Positions 1 through 6,496 of a stretch of 18,712 nt of DNA are shown here, one piece after another (position 1 is the stretch's first letter; each line of letters starts with the position of its first letter). The stretch spans positions 1-18,712 of the forward strand of contig JAUWYK010000036.1 in assembly GCA_030615865.1 (NCBI GenBank), written 5' to 3'. The notes below the pieces were generated by a model. The model was given only the letters and a program-made list of their open reading frames with translations, ran no database searches and was not told where the DNA came from. This stretch comes from Dehalococcoidia bacterium (lineage in GTDB: Bacteria > Chloroflexota > Dehalococcoidia > Dehalococcoidales > JAUWYK01). A program made the translations under genes and the position numbers.

Positions 1-739
1 CGTTGATAACAGTGAGGAACGGCGTGCCTGTCGGCTTTAACCAGACAATATGCCCTCCCAGTTCACCCAGGTACTTTTTTCTCAGCTCCTTAACTCTTGT
101 TTCATCGGCGACAGGAACCTTCATGTTGCCCTTCACCGCCACTGCCTTAAGCTTTTTTGAACCCATCACGGCGCCCAAACCGGAACGAGCAGCGGTTCTG
201 CTCCTGTTTAAAACCGCCGAGATGAGAGAGAGATTCTCTCCTGATTGGCCAATGCAAGCTACTTCCACATCCTTGCCCAATTCAGACTTGAGTATGTCTT
301 CGGTTTGGCGAGTATCCTTCCCCCACAGATAGGCAGCATCTCTCAGCTCGGCTTTACCATTATTAATAAAGAGGTAAACCGGCTTTTCTGATATGCCGGT
401 AAAGAACACCGCATCGTAGCCGGCGAACTTCATATGAGAACCGAAATAACCACCTGAATTGGCATCGCCCCAGCCCCCTGTCAACGGTGATTTCCCCACT
501 ACGGTGTGCCTCGTACCCGAAAGTGCCGGGGTACCAGTAAATGGACCTGTGACAATACCAAAAATATTACCTGGGCCCAATGGGTCAACACCAGCCTTTT
601 GCCGGCTGAAGAGGATTCTAGCGCCAATGCCATAGCCTCCAATAAACTGGCGGCCAAGCTTTTCGTCGAGCACCTCGTCCTTTAGCTCATTTTTGGAAAG
701 ATCCACCATCAGCATCTTTCCCATATAGCCTCTTGCCAT
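1..739 (-). CDS. Aldehyde ferredoxin oxidoreductase family protein, N-terminal part (runs off left edge)
   Basis: Tungsten (or molybdenum) bis-pterin enzyme family that oxidises aldehydes to acids with ferredoxin as electron acceptor; cytoplasmic. Translating the minus strand from ATG at 739 gives an uninterrupted frame of about 246 residues to the window edge. It opens MARGYMGKMLMVDLSKNEL and carries the family's N-domain signatures: FIGGYGIGARIL (about residue 32), GPGNIFGIVTGPFTGT, SGTRHTVVGKSPLTGGWGDA, NSGGYFG and GLGAVMGSKKLKAVAVKG. These build the tungstopterin-binding face. The Cys residues that hold the [4Fe-4S] cluster lie further downstream and are not in the window. A ribosome site (GGAGGG) sits about 6 nt before the ATG. 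The gene is divergent from the DUF169 gene. The family is certain; the substrate (formaldehyde, glyceraldehyde-3-phosphate, aromatic acid and others) cannot be told from this part. Confidence 0.93.
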   Translation of the reverse strand, partial: MARGYMGKMLMVDLSKNELKDEVLDEKLGRQFIGGYGIGARILFSRQKAGVDPLGPGNIFGIVTGPFTGTPALSGTRHTVVGKSPLTGGWGDANSGGYFGSHMKFAGYDAVFFTGISEKPVYLFINNGKAELRDAAYLWGKDTRQTEDILKSELGKDVEVACIGQSGENLSLISAVLNRSRTAARSGLGAVMGSKKLKAVAVKGNMKVPVADETRVKELRKKYLGELGGHIVWLKPTGTPFLTVIN

Positions 740-828
740 ACTTTCCCTCCTTGTTTTGTTTGTCAGTAGCCCTAGATCAGGGTTGCCCGAGTTAGCCCGG
801 GATTGCCGATATCAGCTATTACAGTTAT

Positions 829-855
829 ATTATATTTCTACTCGCTGATTGTCAA
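829..855 (-). promoter_or_regulatory. Candidate sigma70-type promoter for the aldehyde ferredoxin oxidoreductase gene
   Basis: On the minus strand TTGACA (855-850) is followed by an AT-rich tract with TATAAT at 834-829 (spacer 15 nt, short) and alternative -10 hexamers a few bases further on. The -35 is perfect, while the exact -10 is ambiguous. The resulting leader of about 80 nt contains two short inverted repeats, CCCG-N8-CGGG and CCCT-N5-AGGG, between about 765 and 805. These could be small hairpins or an operator; I do not recognise them as a known riboswitch. Confidence 0.45.
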
Positions 856-912
856 TTGTTAATGAGCTCCCAAAACAAGCAGCGATAGCTCCCTGAAGGC
901 ACCTCATGCGTA

Positions 913-941
913 TTGACAAGGAAAATTTTAATTTTTATAAT
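913..941 (+). promoter_or_regulatory. Perfect-consensus sigma70-type promoter driving the DUF169 genes
   Basis: TTGACA at 913-918, a 17-nt AT-rich spacer, and TATAAT at 936-941: both hexamers and the spacing match the vegetative consensus exactly. Transcription would begin near 948-950, giving a leader of about 30 nt with an AGGAGG-type ribosome site before ATG at 981. The upstream in-frame ATG at 906 lies before the promoter and so cannot be the start of this transcript's protein. Confidence 0.85.
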
Positions 942-980
942 GCAATTATCACATTAACATTTAAAAGGGAGGAGGTTAAT

Positions 981-1733
981 ATGAGTTCAATCCAGCGAGA
1001 CTTATCCATATTTAACAAATTTAATTTTGAAAGGAAGCCTATAGGCGTTAAGTTCTTACTCATGAAACCGGATGGAATCGAGAGGCTGGATAAGAATCTA
1101 GCTTTTTGCGAGATGCTTAAAGAAGCACAAGAGGGAAGCTCTTTTTACGCCATAAAGGAGAATTTCGAGTGCGTAGGACCGATACTATTGGGCATGGTGG
1201 AGCCTGAGCCAATTTTCGAGAGCGGGCAAGTGGGACCCAGGTTGGGAGTCTTTGAGGAGGCACGTGCCAACAAAAGACTCTATCAGTACATTCCAAGACT
1301 GGCGAGGAATACCGTTAACTATGTTGCTTTTTCTCCTTTAGATAAACTGTCATTCGAGCCAGACGTATTAATTGTTGCTGCTAACCCGAGTCAATTAGAA
1401 ATTTTACTGAGAGCAATGTGCTATACAACCGGGAAAATGTGGTCCAGTAAGGGAACCCCGGTTATGGGGTGCGCCTGGATATACATTTATCCATACATAA
1501 GCGGCGAATTGAATTTTATGGTCACCAATCTTGTTCATGGCATGAAAGCAAGACAAGTATTCCCTGATGGTATAATACTTATATCCATCCCCTACGACCT
1601 GCTCCCCAGTATGATAGAAAATTTGCAGGCTATAGAATGGGTGCCTCCAGCGTACACTGAGGGTAGAGACGAACATAACCGAAAATTTAAGGAAGAAATT
1701 GACGCATTGACGCAGGAACTTCTAGCCAATTAA
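981..1733 (+). CDS. DUF169 family protein (paralogue 1)
   Basis: A 250-residue member of the DUF169 family (COG2043), common in anaerobic bacteria and archaea and without an established function. The start at 981 is chosen over the in-frame ATG at 906 because a GGGAGGAGG ribosome site sits just upstream of 981 and the consensus promoter lies between the two ATGs. Visible family features are an N-terminal KPIGVKFL strand, Cys in FCEML (about residue 43), Cys in ECVGPILLGM, the central SPLDKLSFEPDVLIV segment, and GTPVMGCAWIYIYPY with a third conserved Cys near residue 182. No signal peptide or membrane span is present, so it is probably cytoplasmic. The conserved cysteines could bind a metal or cofactor, but that is inference. 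A close paralogue follows at 2187, suggesting tandem duplication. Confidence 0.88.
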   Translation: MSSIQRDLSIFNKFNFERKPIGVKFLLMKPDGIERLDKNLAFCEMLKEAQEGSSFYAIKENFECVGPILLGMVEPEPIFESGQVGPRLGVFEEARANKRLYQYIPRLARNTVNYVAFSPLDKLSFEPDVLIVAANPSQLEILLRAMCYTTGKMWSSKGTPVMGCAWIYIYPYISGELNFMVTNLVHGMKARQVFPDGIILISIPYDLLPSMIENLQAIEWVPPAYTEGRDEHNRKFKEEIDALTQELLAN

Positions 1734-1794
1734 GACAAGGTCATGAGGCAAAGGGTGGAAGCAGGCACAAAATAGCCTATAAAGAGTTGGCTGG

Positions 1795-1832
1795 CTGTAG
1801 CTGGCAAATCTGTGGGAAATCACCAGCTATGG
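1795..1832 (+). other. Hairpin-forming inverted repeat after the first DUF169 gene
   Basis: TAGCTGG (1798-1804) is matched by CCAGCTA (1823-1829) with an 18-nt loop; two wobble pairs and one C-G pair extend the stem outward to 1795/1832. It starts about 60 nt after the stop codon of the first DUF169 gene. No T-run follows, so it is not a classical intrinsic terminator. It could stabilise the 3' end of the first message or simply be chance. Confidence 0.3.
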
Positions 1833-1894
1833 ATCCAGAATCATTTTCATACGTAAATCTGGGAGTAAGCTTGTTTAGCTGAGTTGATTAATAA

Positions 1895-2083
1895 TATAAT
1901 TCTGTACTCTGCAAGGATGTACAGAGGAAATATTTCGGGAAAGCGTGGAACCTGACAAGTGATGAGATGGCTCACGAGTTCCTGGGAGTGACGCGCGGGT
2001 GCACTATTATGCAAACCGCTATGTGGGCTGCTGAAATTATATTGGATGAATTTGAAAAAGGAAATTTAAGATTACCGGTATAA
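1895..2083 (+). pseudogene. Coding-like fragment without a proper start, between the DUF169 paralogues
   Basis: A frame open from 1895 to TAA at 2081-2083 (62 codons) reads like genuine protein, for example KYFGKAWNLTSDEMAHEFLG followed by VTRGCTIMQTAMWAAEIILD. The only ATG in frame is at 1967, which would leave 38 residues and has no ribosome site. The coding-like character clearly begins before it, which points to the 3' remnant of a decayed or rearranged gene. A TATAAT at 1895-1900 overlaps its beginning. I do not recognise the family. The rest of the 453-nt spacer (1734-2186) holds only the hairpin at 1795-1832 and the ribosome site of the next gene. Confidence 0.35.
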
Positions 2084-2186
2084 GGTTGTATAATGAACCC
2101 AAAAGGGACCGTTAGAACTCCCAGCCCAACGGTACAGGGTGACCTGCCTGGCATTCCGTACTCTAAAATCATAGGAGGTTAAAAAA

Positions 2187-2942
2187 ATGAGGCCACTAAC
2201 TCAAGACCTTTCCATATATAGCAAATTTAATTTTGAGAAGCCGCCTGTAGGCGTCAAGTTCTTGCTCAACAAACCAGAAGGAATGGAGCAACTAGACAAA
2301 AGTCTGCCTTTCTGTGAAATGATCAAAGAAGCACAGCAAAGGGGAACCCCGTTTTACTTCGCTAAAGAGAATGAGGATTGTGTCGGAAAAATAGTATTGG
2401 GAATGGAGGATATGCCACTATTCGCAGAAGCCGGGCTAATTGGGCCTAAATACGAAATCTATCAGGAGCCACGCGCTAACAATAAAATCTATCAATACAT
2501 TCCAAAATTTAAGAGGGGTATTGTTAACTATGTCGCTTACTCCCCATTAGACAAATTGACATTCGAGCCCGACCTCTTAATTCTTACCGCCACTCCCAGC
2601 CAGGCAGAAATCGTGCTGAGAGCAATGAGCTATTCGACCGGGGAGATATGGGAGACCAAGGGAACACCTGTATTGGGATGCGCATGGCTTTACATTTATC
2701 CATATCAAAGCGGCAAAGTGAATTACATGGTTACCGGGATGACCTTTGGTATGAAAGCAAAAGAGGTATTTGAAGAGGGATGGATTCTGATATCTATCCC
2801 TTATAATTGGATTCCGACTATAACGCAGAACCTACAGGAAATTAAGTGGGTTCTTCCGGCATACACAGATGGTAGGGAACAGTTTCTGAAACGAGAGCAA
2901 AGAGTATTTGAGGAAGCAGCCAAAGAGTCTCAGAATCCCTAA
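2187..2942 (+). CDS. DUF169 family protein (paralogue 2)
   Basis: A 251-residue DUF169 protein that aligns end to end with the gene at 981, roughly 60% identical by eye. Shared blocks include DLSI-KFNFE, VGVKFLL-KP, FCEM-KEAQ, RAN-IYQYIP, SPLDKL-FEPD, GTP-GCAW-YIYPY and ILISIPY. All three family cysteines (FCEM, DCVG, LGCAW) are kept, so both copies look functional. The ATG at 2187 has an AGGAGG ribosome site 8 nt upstream. Function is unknown for the family. The tandem pair next to an aldehyde oxidoreductase and a short-chain dehydrogenase suggests a role in anaerobic carbonyl or acyl metabolism, but nothing in the sequence proves it. No promoter as clear as that of the first copy is seen, so it may be co-transcribed or have a weak promoter in the spacer. 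Confidence 0.88.
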   Translation: MRPLTQDLSIYSKFNFEKPPVGVKFLLNKPEGMEQLDKSLPFCEMIKEAQQRGTPFYFAKENEDCVGKIVLGMEDMPLFAEAGLIGPKYEIYQEPRANNKIYQYIPKFKRGIVNYVAYSPLDKLTFEPDLLILTATPSQAEIVLRAMSYSTGEIWETKGTPVLGCAWLYIYPYQSGKVNYMVTGMTFGMKAKEVFEEGWILISIPYNWIPTITQNLQEIKWVLPAYTDGREQFLKREQRVFEEAAKESQNP

Positions 2943-3074
2943 ACAAGTCAGGCAGAATAATTGCGTGAAATTGTGTATGATATTTTATTCGTGCCCTGGT
3001 AGCAGGAAAGGAGAAATATACAAGAATTGAAATATGAGCGGTTTTAATCGCAAATAACTTAAAGGGAGGGAGAT

Positions 3075-3842
3075 ATGTCACCAGTATTAAAGGACAAAGT
3101 AGCTATCATAACCGGAGCTGGCCGTGGTCTTGGGCGGGCATTCGCATTAAGGTTCGCCGAGGAAGGTGCCAAATTATTCTTACCTGATATCAGTCTGGAA
3201 AGGGCTGAGGGCACGGCGAAGGAGATCAGGGCTAAGGGTGGGGAAGCAGTGGCTATGGAGACCGATATCTCCGATGAAAATGCCACCAAAAAGATGGCGG
3301 AGAAGGTTATGCAGCAGTATGGTAAGGTAGATATCCTCCTCAATAATGCTGCCATATGGTATGGAATAGAAGCCAAGCCATGGGATGCCTGGATGGTGGC
3401 GGAATGGGACCGAATATTTGCAGTGAATGTAAAAGGAACCTGGCTGTGCTGTAAGGCGATAGCCCCCCTTATGATAAAAGAGTCCAGGGGTAAGATTATC
3501 AATATTGCCTCGAATGTCGCGAATGTCCCCGCGGCACAAGCCTTTTTACCATATTCCTGCGGCAAAGGAGCGATTTATACACTGACTCACGCCCTGGCCA
3601 GAGCACTGGGTCCCTCAGGTATTAATGTCAACGCTATTGCCCCAGGATATACGGCTTCTGAAGCCAGTTTAAGCCAGCGCGATAGTGAGAAAACATTTGA
3701 GCTTGCCACCTCGGAACAATCCATTCAACGGCGTGAGGAGCCAATAGACCTGGTGGGGACAGCCGTGTTTTTAGCCTCAAAAGATTCGGATTTCATCATG
3801 GGACAGGTCATCTATGTTGATGGGGGAACCGTGATGTTATAG
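3075..3842 (+). CDS. Short-chain dehydrogenase/reductase (SDR family oxidoreductase)
   Basis: A 255-residue classical SDR: an NAD(P)-dependent oxidoreductase acting on an alcohol/ketone pair, cytoplasmic. The Rossmann motif TGAGRGLG is at residues 13-20, and Asp38 at the end of the second strand favours NAD(H). NNAA is at 90-93. The catalytic tetrad appears complete: Asn118, Ser146, Tyr160 and Lys164 (YSCGK). The C-terminus has the usual INVNAIAPGYT and GQVIYVDGGTVML segments. An AAGGGAGGG ribosome site lies 6 nt before ATG 3075. It follows the second DUF169 gene by 132 nt in the same direction, so co-expression is plausible. The substrate cannot be assigned; 3-oxoacyl-ACP reductase (FabG-like) or a hydroxyacyl/secondary-alcohol dehydrogenase are both possible. 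Confidence 0.9.
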   Translation: MSPVLKDKVAIITGAGRGLGRAFALRFAEEGAKLFLPDISLERAEGTAKEIRAKGGEAVAMETDISDENATKKMAEKVMQQYGKVDILLNNAAIWYGIEAKPWDAWMVAEWDRIFAVNVKGTWLCCKAIAPLMIKESRGKIINIASNVANVPAAQAFLPYSCGKGAIYTLTHALARALGPSGINVNAIAPGYTASEASLSQRDSEKTFELATSEQSIQRREEPIDLVGTAVFLASKDSDFIMGQVIYVDGGTVML

Positions 3843-3937
3843 GTAATGAACCGGTTTCTTGACAAAGGAGAGTAGTTCAAAAATTAAAGGAAGAAGGATT
3901 GCGCTAATAGTTTTATCACTTGCCCCCACACTCCTGA

Positions 3938-3967
3938 TTGACTAATGCTAATTACCATTGATATTAT
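3938..3967 (+). promoter_or_regulatory. Candidate promoter upstream of the tRNA-Lys region
   Basis: TTGACT (3938-3943), an 18-nt spacer and TATTAT (3962-3967) match the consensus at 5 of 6 positions each. A second TATAAT lies at 3975-3980 with a weaker -35 (TTACCA, 3952-3957). Either would give a rightward transcript through the fragment at 4014-4199 towards tRNA-Lys. Confidence 0.35.
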
Positions 3968-4013
3968 GTTATCGTATAATGATATACATCCTGAAAATGA
4001 CTGAGATGACTAA

Positions 4014-4199
4014 GCTAAAAGCGCTTTCGTCATACGGCTTGGTGTGGAGTGCAACAGAGAAGGCAAAGTAGGCATAATTTCGAGTGATGAGAGTGAAAGA
4101 TTTCAAAAGGTTGCACAAAAAGCAGGAATTCATATAGAGTTCTTGATTCGACAAAAGTTAATGAAAATTGTCAATATGTCATTACAGATTCAAAGCTAA
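4014..4199 (+). pseudogene. Coding-like fragment with no start codon, upstream of tRNA-Lys
   Basis: After a stop at 4011-4013 a frame stays open for 61 codons to TAA 4197-4199. It reads in a protein-like way: AFVIRLGVECNREGKVGIIS, then ERFQKVAQKAGIHIEF. There is no ATG at the beginning and the only alternative start, a GTG early in the frame, lacks a ribosome site. I interpret it as a remnant of a lost gene and do not recognise the family. The remainder of the 3843-4234 gap holds only the candidate promoter at 3938-3967 and an AAGGAGG string at 4201-4207 that no ORF uses. Confidence 0.3.
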
Positions 4200-4234
4200 A
4201 AAGGAGGTTATTGCCCTCTGCCTTCCTGGATTGT

Positions 4235-4307
4235 GGGCCGCTAGCTCAACTGGTAGAGCAGCTGACTCTTAATCAGCCGGTTACAGGTTCGAGTCCTGTG
4301 CGGCTCA
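4235..4307 (+). tRNA. tRNA-Lys (anticodon CTT)
   Basis: A complete 73-nt cloverleaf. The acceptor stem GGGCCGC pairs with GCGGCTC (one G-U), the D stem is GCTC/GAGC, and the anticodon stem GCTGA/TCAGC encloses loop CTCTTAA with anticodon CTT. A 5-nt variable loop and T arm ACAGG-TTCGAGT-CCTGT follow, and the discriminator base is A. The 3' CCA is not encoded (CTT follows). It reads AAG lysine codons. The gene stands between gene-poor stretches with coding-like debris; tRNA 3' ends are common integration sites, but I found no second copy of this 3' end in the window. Confidence 0.95.
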
Positions 4308-4507
4308 CTTCAAAGCTGGGGCAAATCTGAGAGTAATCAAGTATACCTTGTTAGACAATGTGTTCATGCCTAGTAATCCGTATCTGTTTGGGAGTACGCT
4401 TTTGAAATTGCTCAAGTCTGAGAACCTTACTTATCAAACTTTAACAGGACAACATTGCGATTTTTTACCCATGAATCACGTGAGGCGAAGGGTTCTGCCT
4501 GGAAATT

Positions 4508-4627
4508 GTCAAGATCAATTTGACCGACCTCAAAGAAAACGCCCAAGGGATGTATATGTGGCTTGGGATAGTGGTCGTGATCTTCATCTTGCTATTCGCC
4601 CTGTTGCCCCGAGTAACTGGGGGATGA
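4508..4627 (+). other. Short frame encoding one hydrophobic segment before degV (possible small membrane protein or remnant)
   Basis: A frame ending at TGA 4625-4627 encodes KINLTDLKENAQG followed by the strongly hydrophobic MYMWLGIVVVIFILLFAL and LPRVTGG, a clear single membrane-span pattern. Possible starts are weak: a TTG within NLT, or the ATG before YMW with a poorly spaced AAGGG. It lies in the same frame as degV and stops two codons before that gene's start. It may be a tiny membrane protein or the 3' relic of a larger gene. The rest of the 4308-4633 gap shows nothing I can assign; the other long frame there (4348-4647) has a composition unlike a real protein. Confidence 0.25.
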
Positions 4628-4633
4628 TGTCAT

Positions 4634-5515
4634 TTGCTGCCCACTAGAGTTGCTGTCGTCACCAACAGTGCCATAGCCCTGCCCCCCGAAATTATACGGG
4701 ATTATGACATCCGGCTCGTTCCTCCCAGCTTTACCATGGACGGCCGTACCTACCGCGATGGGGGTGATGTTCCCATGGAGGACATTTATGCTTACTTGGA
4801 GCAGGACAAACCCTTCCTCACGACACCGGGTTCCCCACATGATTATCTTGAAGCCTACCGCGAGGCGGCCCAATGGGCCAGCGCCATCGTCTGCCTAACC
4901 ATCCCCAAGGAACTGAGCGCCATGTTTGATTCAGCTCGCACCGCCATGGAGATGGCCAAGGAGGTTATCCCAGAGGTGTCAATACAGGTACTAGATTGCG
5001 GCAGTCTAGCCGGGGCGCAGGGGCTGATTGTACTGGCGGCGGCTACCAGAGCTATGGCAGGCGACTCCCTCAAGCAGGTCATTGCCGCGGCAGAGGCCGC
5101 TATCGGAGCAACAGGCCTCTTTCTTCTCTTTAAGACTGTTCGATATACCGCCAGAACCGGGCGCCTTCCTGGAGTGCTGGCCGGGGTCGGAACTCTACTC
5201 AGCATCAAGGCCCTCGTCACCATTGCTAATGGAAGAGTAAGGATGGTCTCTCTGCATAGAAGCATGGAAGCAGGTATCCAACGCCTCATCAAGGTAACTG
5301 CCGAAAAAGTCGGACACACGTGGGTGACGGCCATCGTCATGCACAGCGGTTACTCGAAAGAGGTGGAGCAACTCGCGGCACGGATTAGCGGTCAGTTGCC
5401 GTGCACACAGGTATGGCTCGGTCGGTTTAGCCCAATTATGGCCTATATAGCTGGCCCGGGCGCCTTGGGCGTTGCTTTCTGCCCCACCTGCCTTCTGCGA
5501 CCCGAGTCCGGGTAG
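4634..5515 (+). CDS. DegV family protein (fatty-acid-binding protein)
   Basis: A 293-residue DegV family protein. Members bind a fatty acid in a two-domain fold and, in Gram-positive bacteria, present it to fatty acid kinase (FakB role); cytoplasmic. Signatures are VAVVTNSAIALPPE near the N-terminus, then YRDGGDV and the ligand-contacting LTTPGSPHDY loop near residues 63-72. FKTVRYTARTGRLPG and LSIKALVTIANGRV lie in the middle, and IAGPGALGVAF is at the C-terminus, where DegV proteins have the GPGALG loop. The start is TTG at 4634, the first possible one after an in-frame stop (4625), with GGGGGA about 10 nt upstream. It is convergent with nadA across a 60-nt gap. No fakA-like kinase is seen here. 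GC content looks higher than in the preceding DUF169 genes. Confidence 0.87.
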   Translation: MLPTRVAVVTNSAIALPPEIIRDYDIRLVPPSFTMDGRTYRDGGDVPMEDIYAYLEQDKPFLTTPGSPHDYLEAYREAAQWASAIVCLTIPKELSAMFDSARTAMEMAKEVIPEVSIQVLDCGSLAGAQGLIVLAAATRAMAGDSLKQVIAAAEAAIGATGLFLLFKTVRYTARTGRLPGVLAGVGTLLSIKALVTIANGRVRMVSLHRSMEAGIQRLIKVTAEKVGHTWVTAIVMHSGYSKEVEQLAARISGQLPCTQVWLGRFSPIMAYIAGPGALGVAFCPTCLLRPESG

Positions 5516-5534
5516 GAGACTCGCACTGCTGAAG

Positions 5535-5552
5535 GGAGGAAAACAGGCCTCC
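5535..5552. terminator. Weak hairpin between convergent degV and nadA
   Basis: GGAGG (5535-5539) can pair with CCTCC (5548-5552) around an 8-nt loop in the 60-nt gap between the two convergent stop codons. No T-run follows on either strand, so intrinsic termination is doubtful. It is listed because it is the only inverted repeat of note in the gap besides a weaker AACGT/ACGTT pair (5554-5576). Confidence 0.2.
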
Positions 5553-5575
5553 AAACGTGGTTGTTAAGGTTACGT

Positions 5576-6496
5576 TCATATCCTCCCTGCCTCCAACATC
5601 TTATCCACAGCTGTCTTTGCCCTAAGGTGAACCTCTTTCGGAACCTTCACTTGATGTGTCATCTCCTCTAGAGACCATAGTATCTTCTCAAGGTTAATTA
5701 GCTTCATATTCGGGCAGACTGCCTGCTCTGAGGCAGGGATAAATTTCTTACCTGGGTTCTCCTTCTTAAGCCTATGTATTATTCCTATCTCCGTCCCCAC
5801 TATCATCTCGCTGACCTCTTCTCGCCTGGCATATCGGCAAATTCCCCCAGTGCTCAATACCTCATCGGCCAGAGCTATTACCTCAGGTCTACACTCTGGG
5901 TGAACTACTACCTTAGCCTGGGGATACTGCTGCCTGAGACCAGTGATATACTGCGGCCGTATCCTGACGTGAGTCGGGCAAAATCCGGGCCAGAGTATCA
6001 TCTTCTTATCAGTCTTGGTGGAGATATAATGACCCAAGTACTGGTCAGGAACAAAGAGTATCTCCCTGGCATCCAGACTTTCTATGACCTTAACCGCATT
6101 GGCTGAGGTACAGCAGACATCTGACTCCGCCTTAACCTCCGCCGTGGAGTTAATGTAGCAGACCACAGTAGCACCTGGGAGTTCCCTTTTTCTTTTCCTC
6201 AGCTCTTCAGCAGTAATCATGTTTGCCATAGGACAACCAGCGTTCATATCCGGAAGTAACACTATCTTATCTGGGCAGAGGATAGAGGCTGTTTCTGCCA
6301 TAAAATGAACCCCACAGAATACAATCACTTCCGCATCTGTTTTGGCTGCATTTTGACTCAACTCTAAAGAATCACCGACAAAGTCAGCTATATCCTGAAC
6401 CTCGCCCAGTTGGTAGTTATGAGCCAGAATAACAGCCTTCCTTTCTCGCTTGAGGCTTAGGATTTTCTCTATTAGCTTGACATCCCTATTCTCCAC
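5576..6496 (-). CDS. nadA: Quinolinate synthase NadA
   Basis: A 306-residue quinolinate synthase that condenses iminoaspartate with dihydroxyacetone phosphate to quinolinate in de novo NAD synthesis; cytoplasmic, oxygen-sensitive [4Fe-4S]. The active-site AHNYQ motif is at residues 25-29. Three cluster cysteines fit the family spacing: Cys88 (NAGCPMAN), Cys173 (GFCPTH) and Cys261 (AVCPNM). HPECRPEV and STGG complete the signature. Length matches the short NadA class. The start is GTG at 6496 with GGAGGA 9 nt before it. The frame begins inside the last codons of fdhD (11-nt overlap), so translation is probably coupled. No nadB, nadX or nadC is in the window. As an Fe-S enzyme it depends on the iscS/iscU genes in the same run. 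Confidence 0.96.
   Translation of the reverse strand: MENRDVKLIEKILSLKRERKAVILAHNYQLGEVQDIADFVGDSLELSQNAAKTDAEVIVFCGVHFMAETASILCPDKIVLLPDMNAGCPMANMITAEELRKRKRELPGATVVCYINSTAEVKAESDVCCTSANAVKVIESLDAREILFVPDQYLGHYISTKTDKKMILWPGFCPTHVRIRPQYITGLRQQYPQAKVVVHPECRPEVIALADEVLSTGGICRYARREEVSEMIVGTEIGIIHRLKKENPGKKFIPASEQAVCPNMKLINLEKILWSLEEMTHQVKVPKEVHLRAKTAVDKMLEAGRI

Noticed and set aside
740..828. Molybdenum/tungsten cofactor riboswitch in the aldehyde oxidoreductase leader
   Set aside because: The leader is too short (about 80 nt) and shows only two 4-bp inverted repeats, not the multi-helix architecture of that riboswitch class.
906..980. 25-codon N-terminal extension of the first DUF169 protein
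   Set aside because: The ATG at 906 lies upstream of the consensus promoter at 913-941 and has no ribosome site; the paralogue at 2187 starts at the position equivalent to 981.
3059..3565. Long minus-strand ORFs opposite the short-chain dehydrogenase gene
   Set aside because: They are antisense shadows of a well-recognised gene, without ribosome sites or family features.
4348..4647. 99-codon plus-strand ORF after the tRNA
   Set aside because: Composition in its second half (many Arg, Pro, His, Asp in shuffled order) is unlike a real protein, there is no ribosome site, and it overlaps both the hydrophobic frame and the degV start.
4855..5340. 161-codon minus-strand ORF opposite degV
   Set aside because: Antisense shadow in GC-rich coding sequence; Ala/Arg/Ser/Met-rich with no family pattern.
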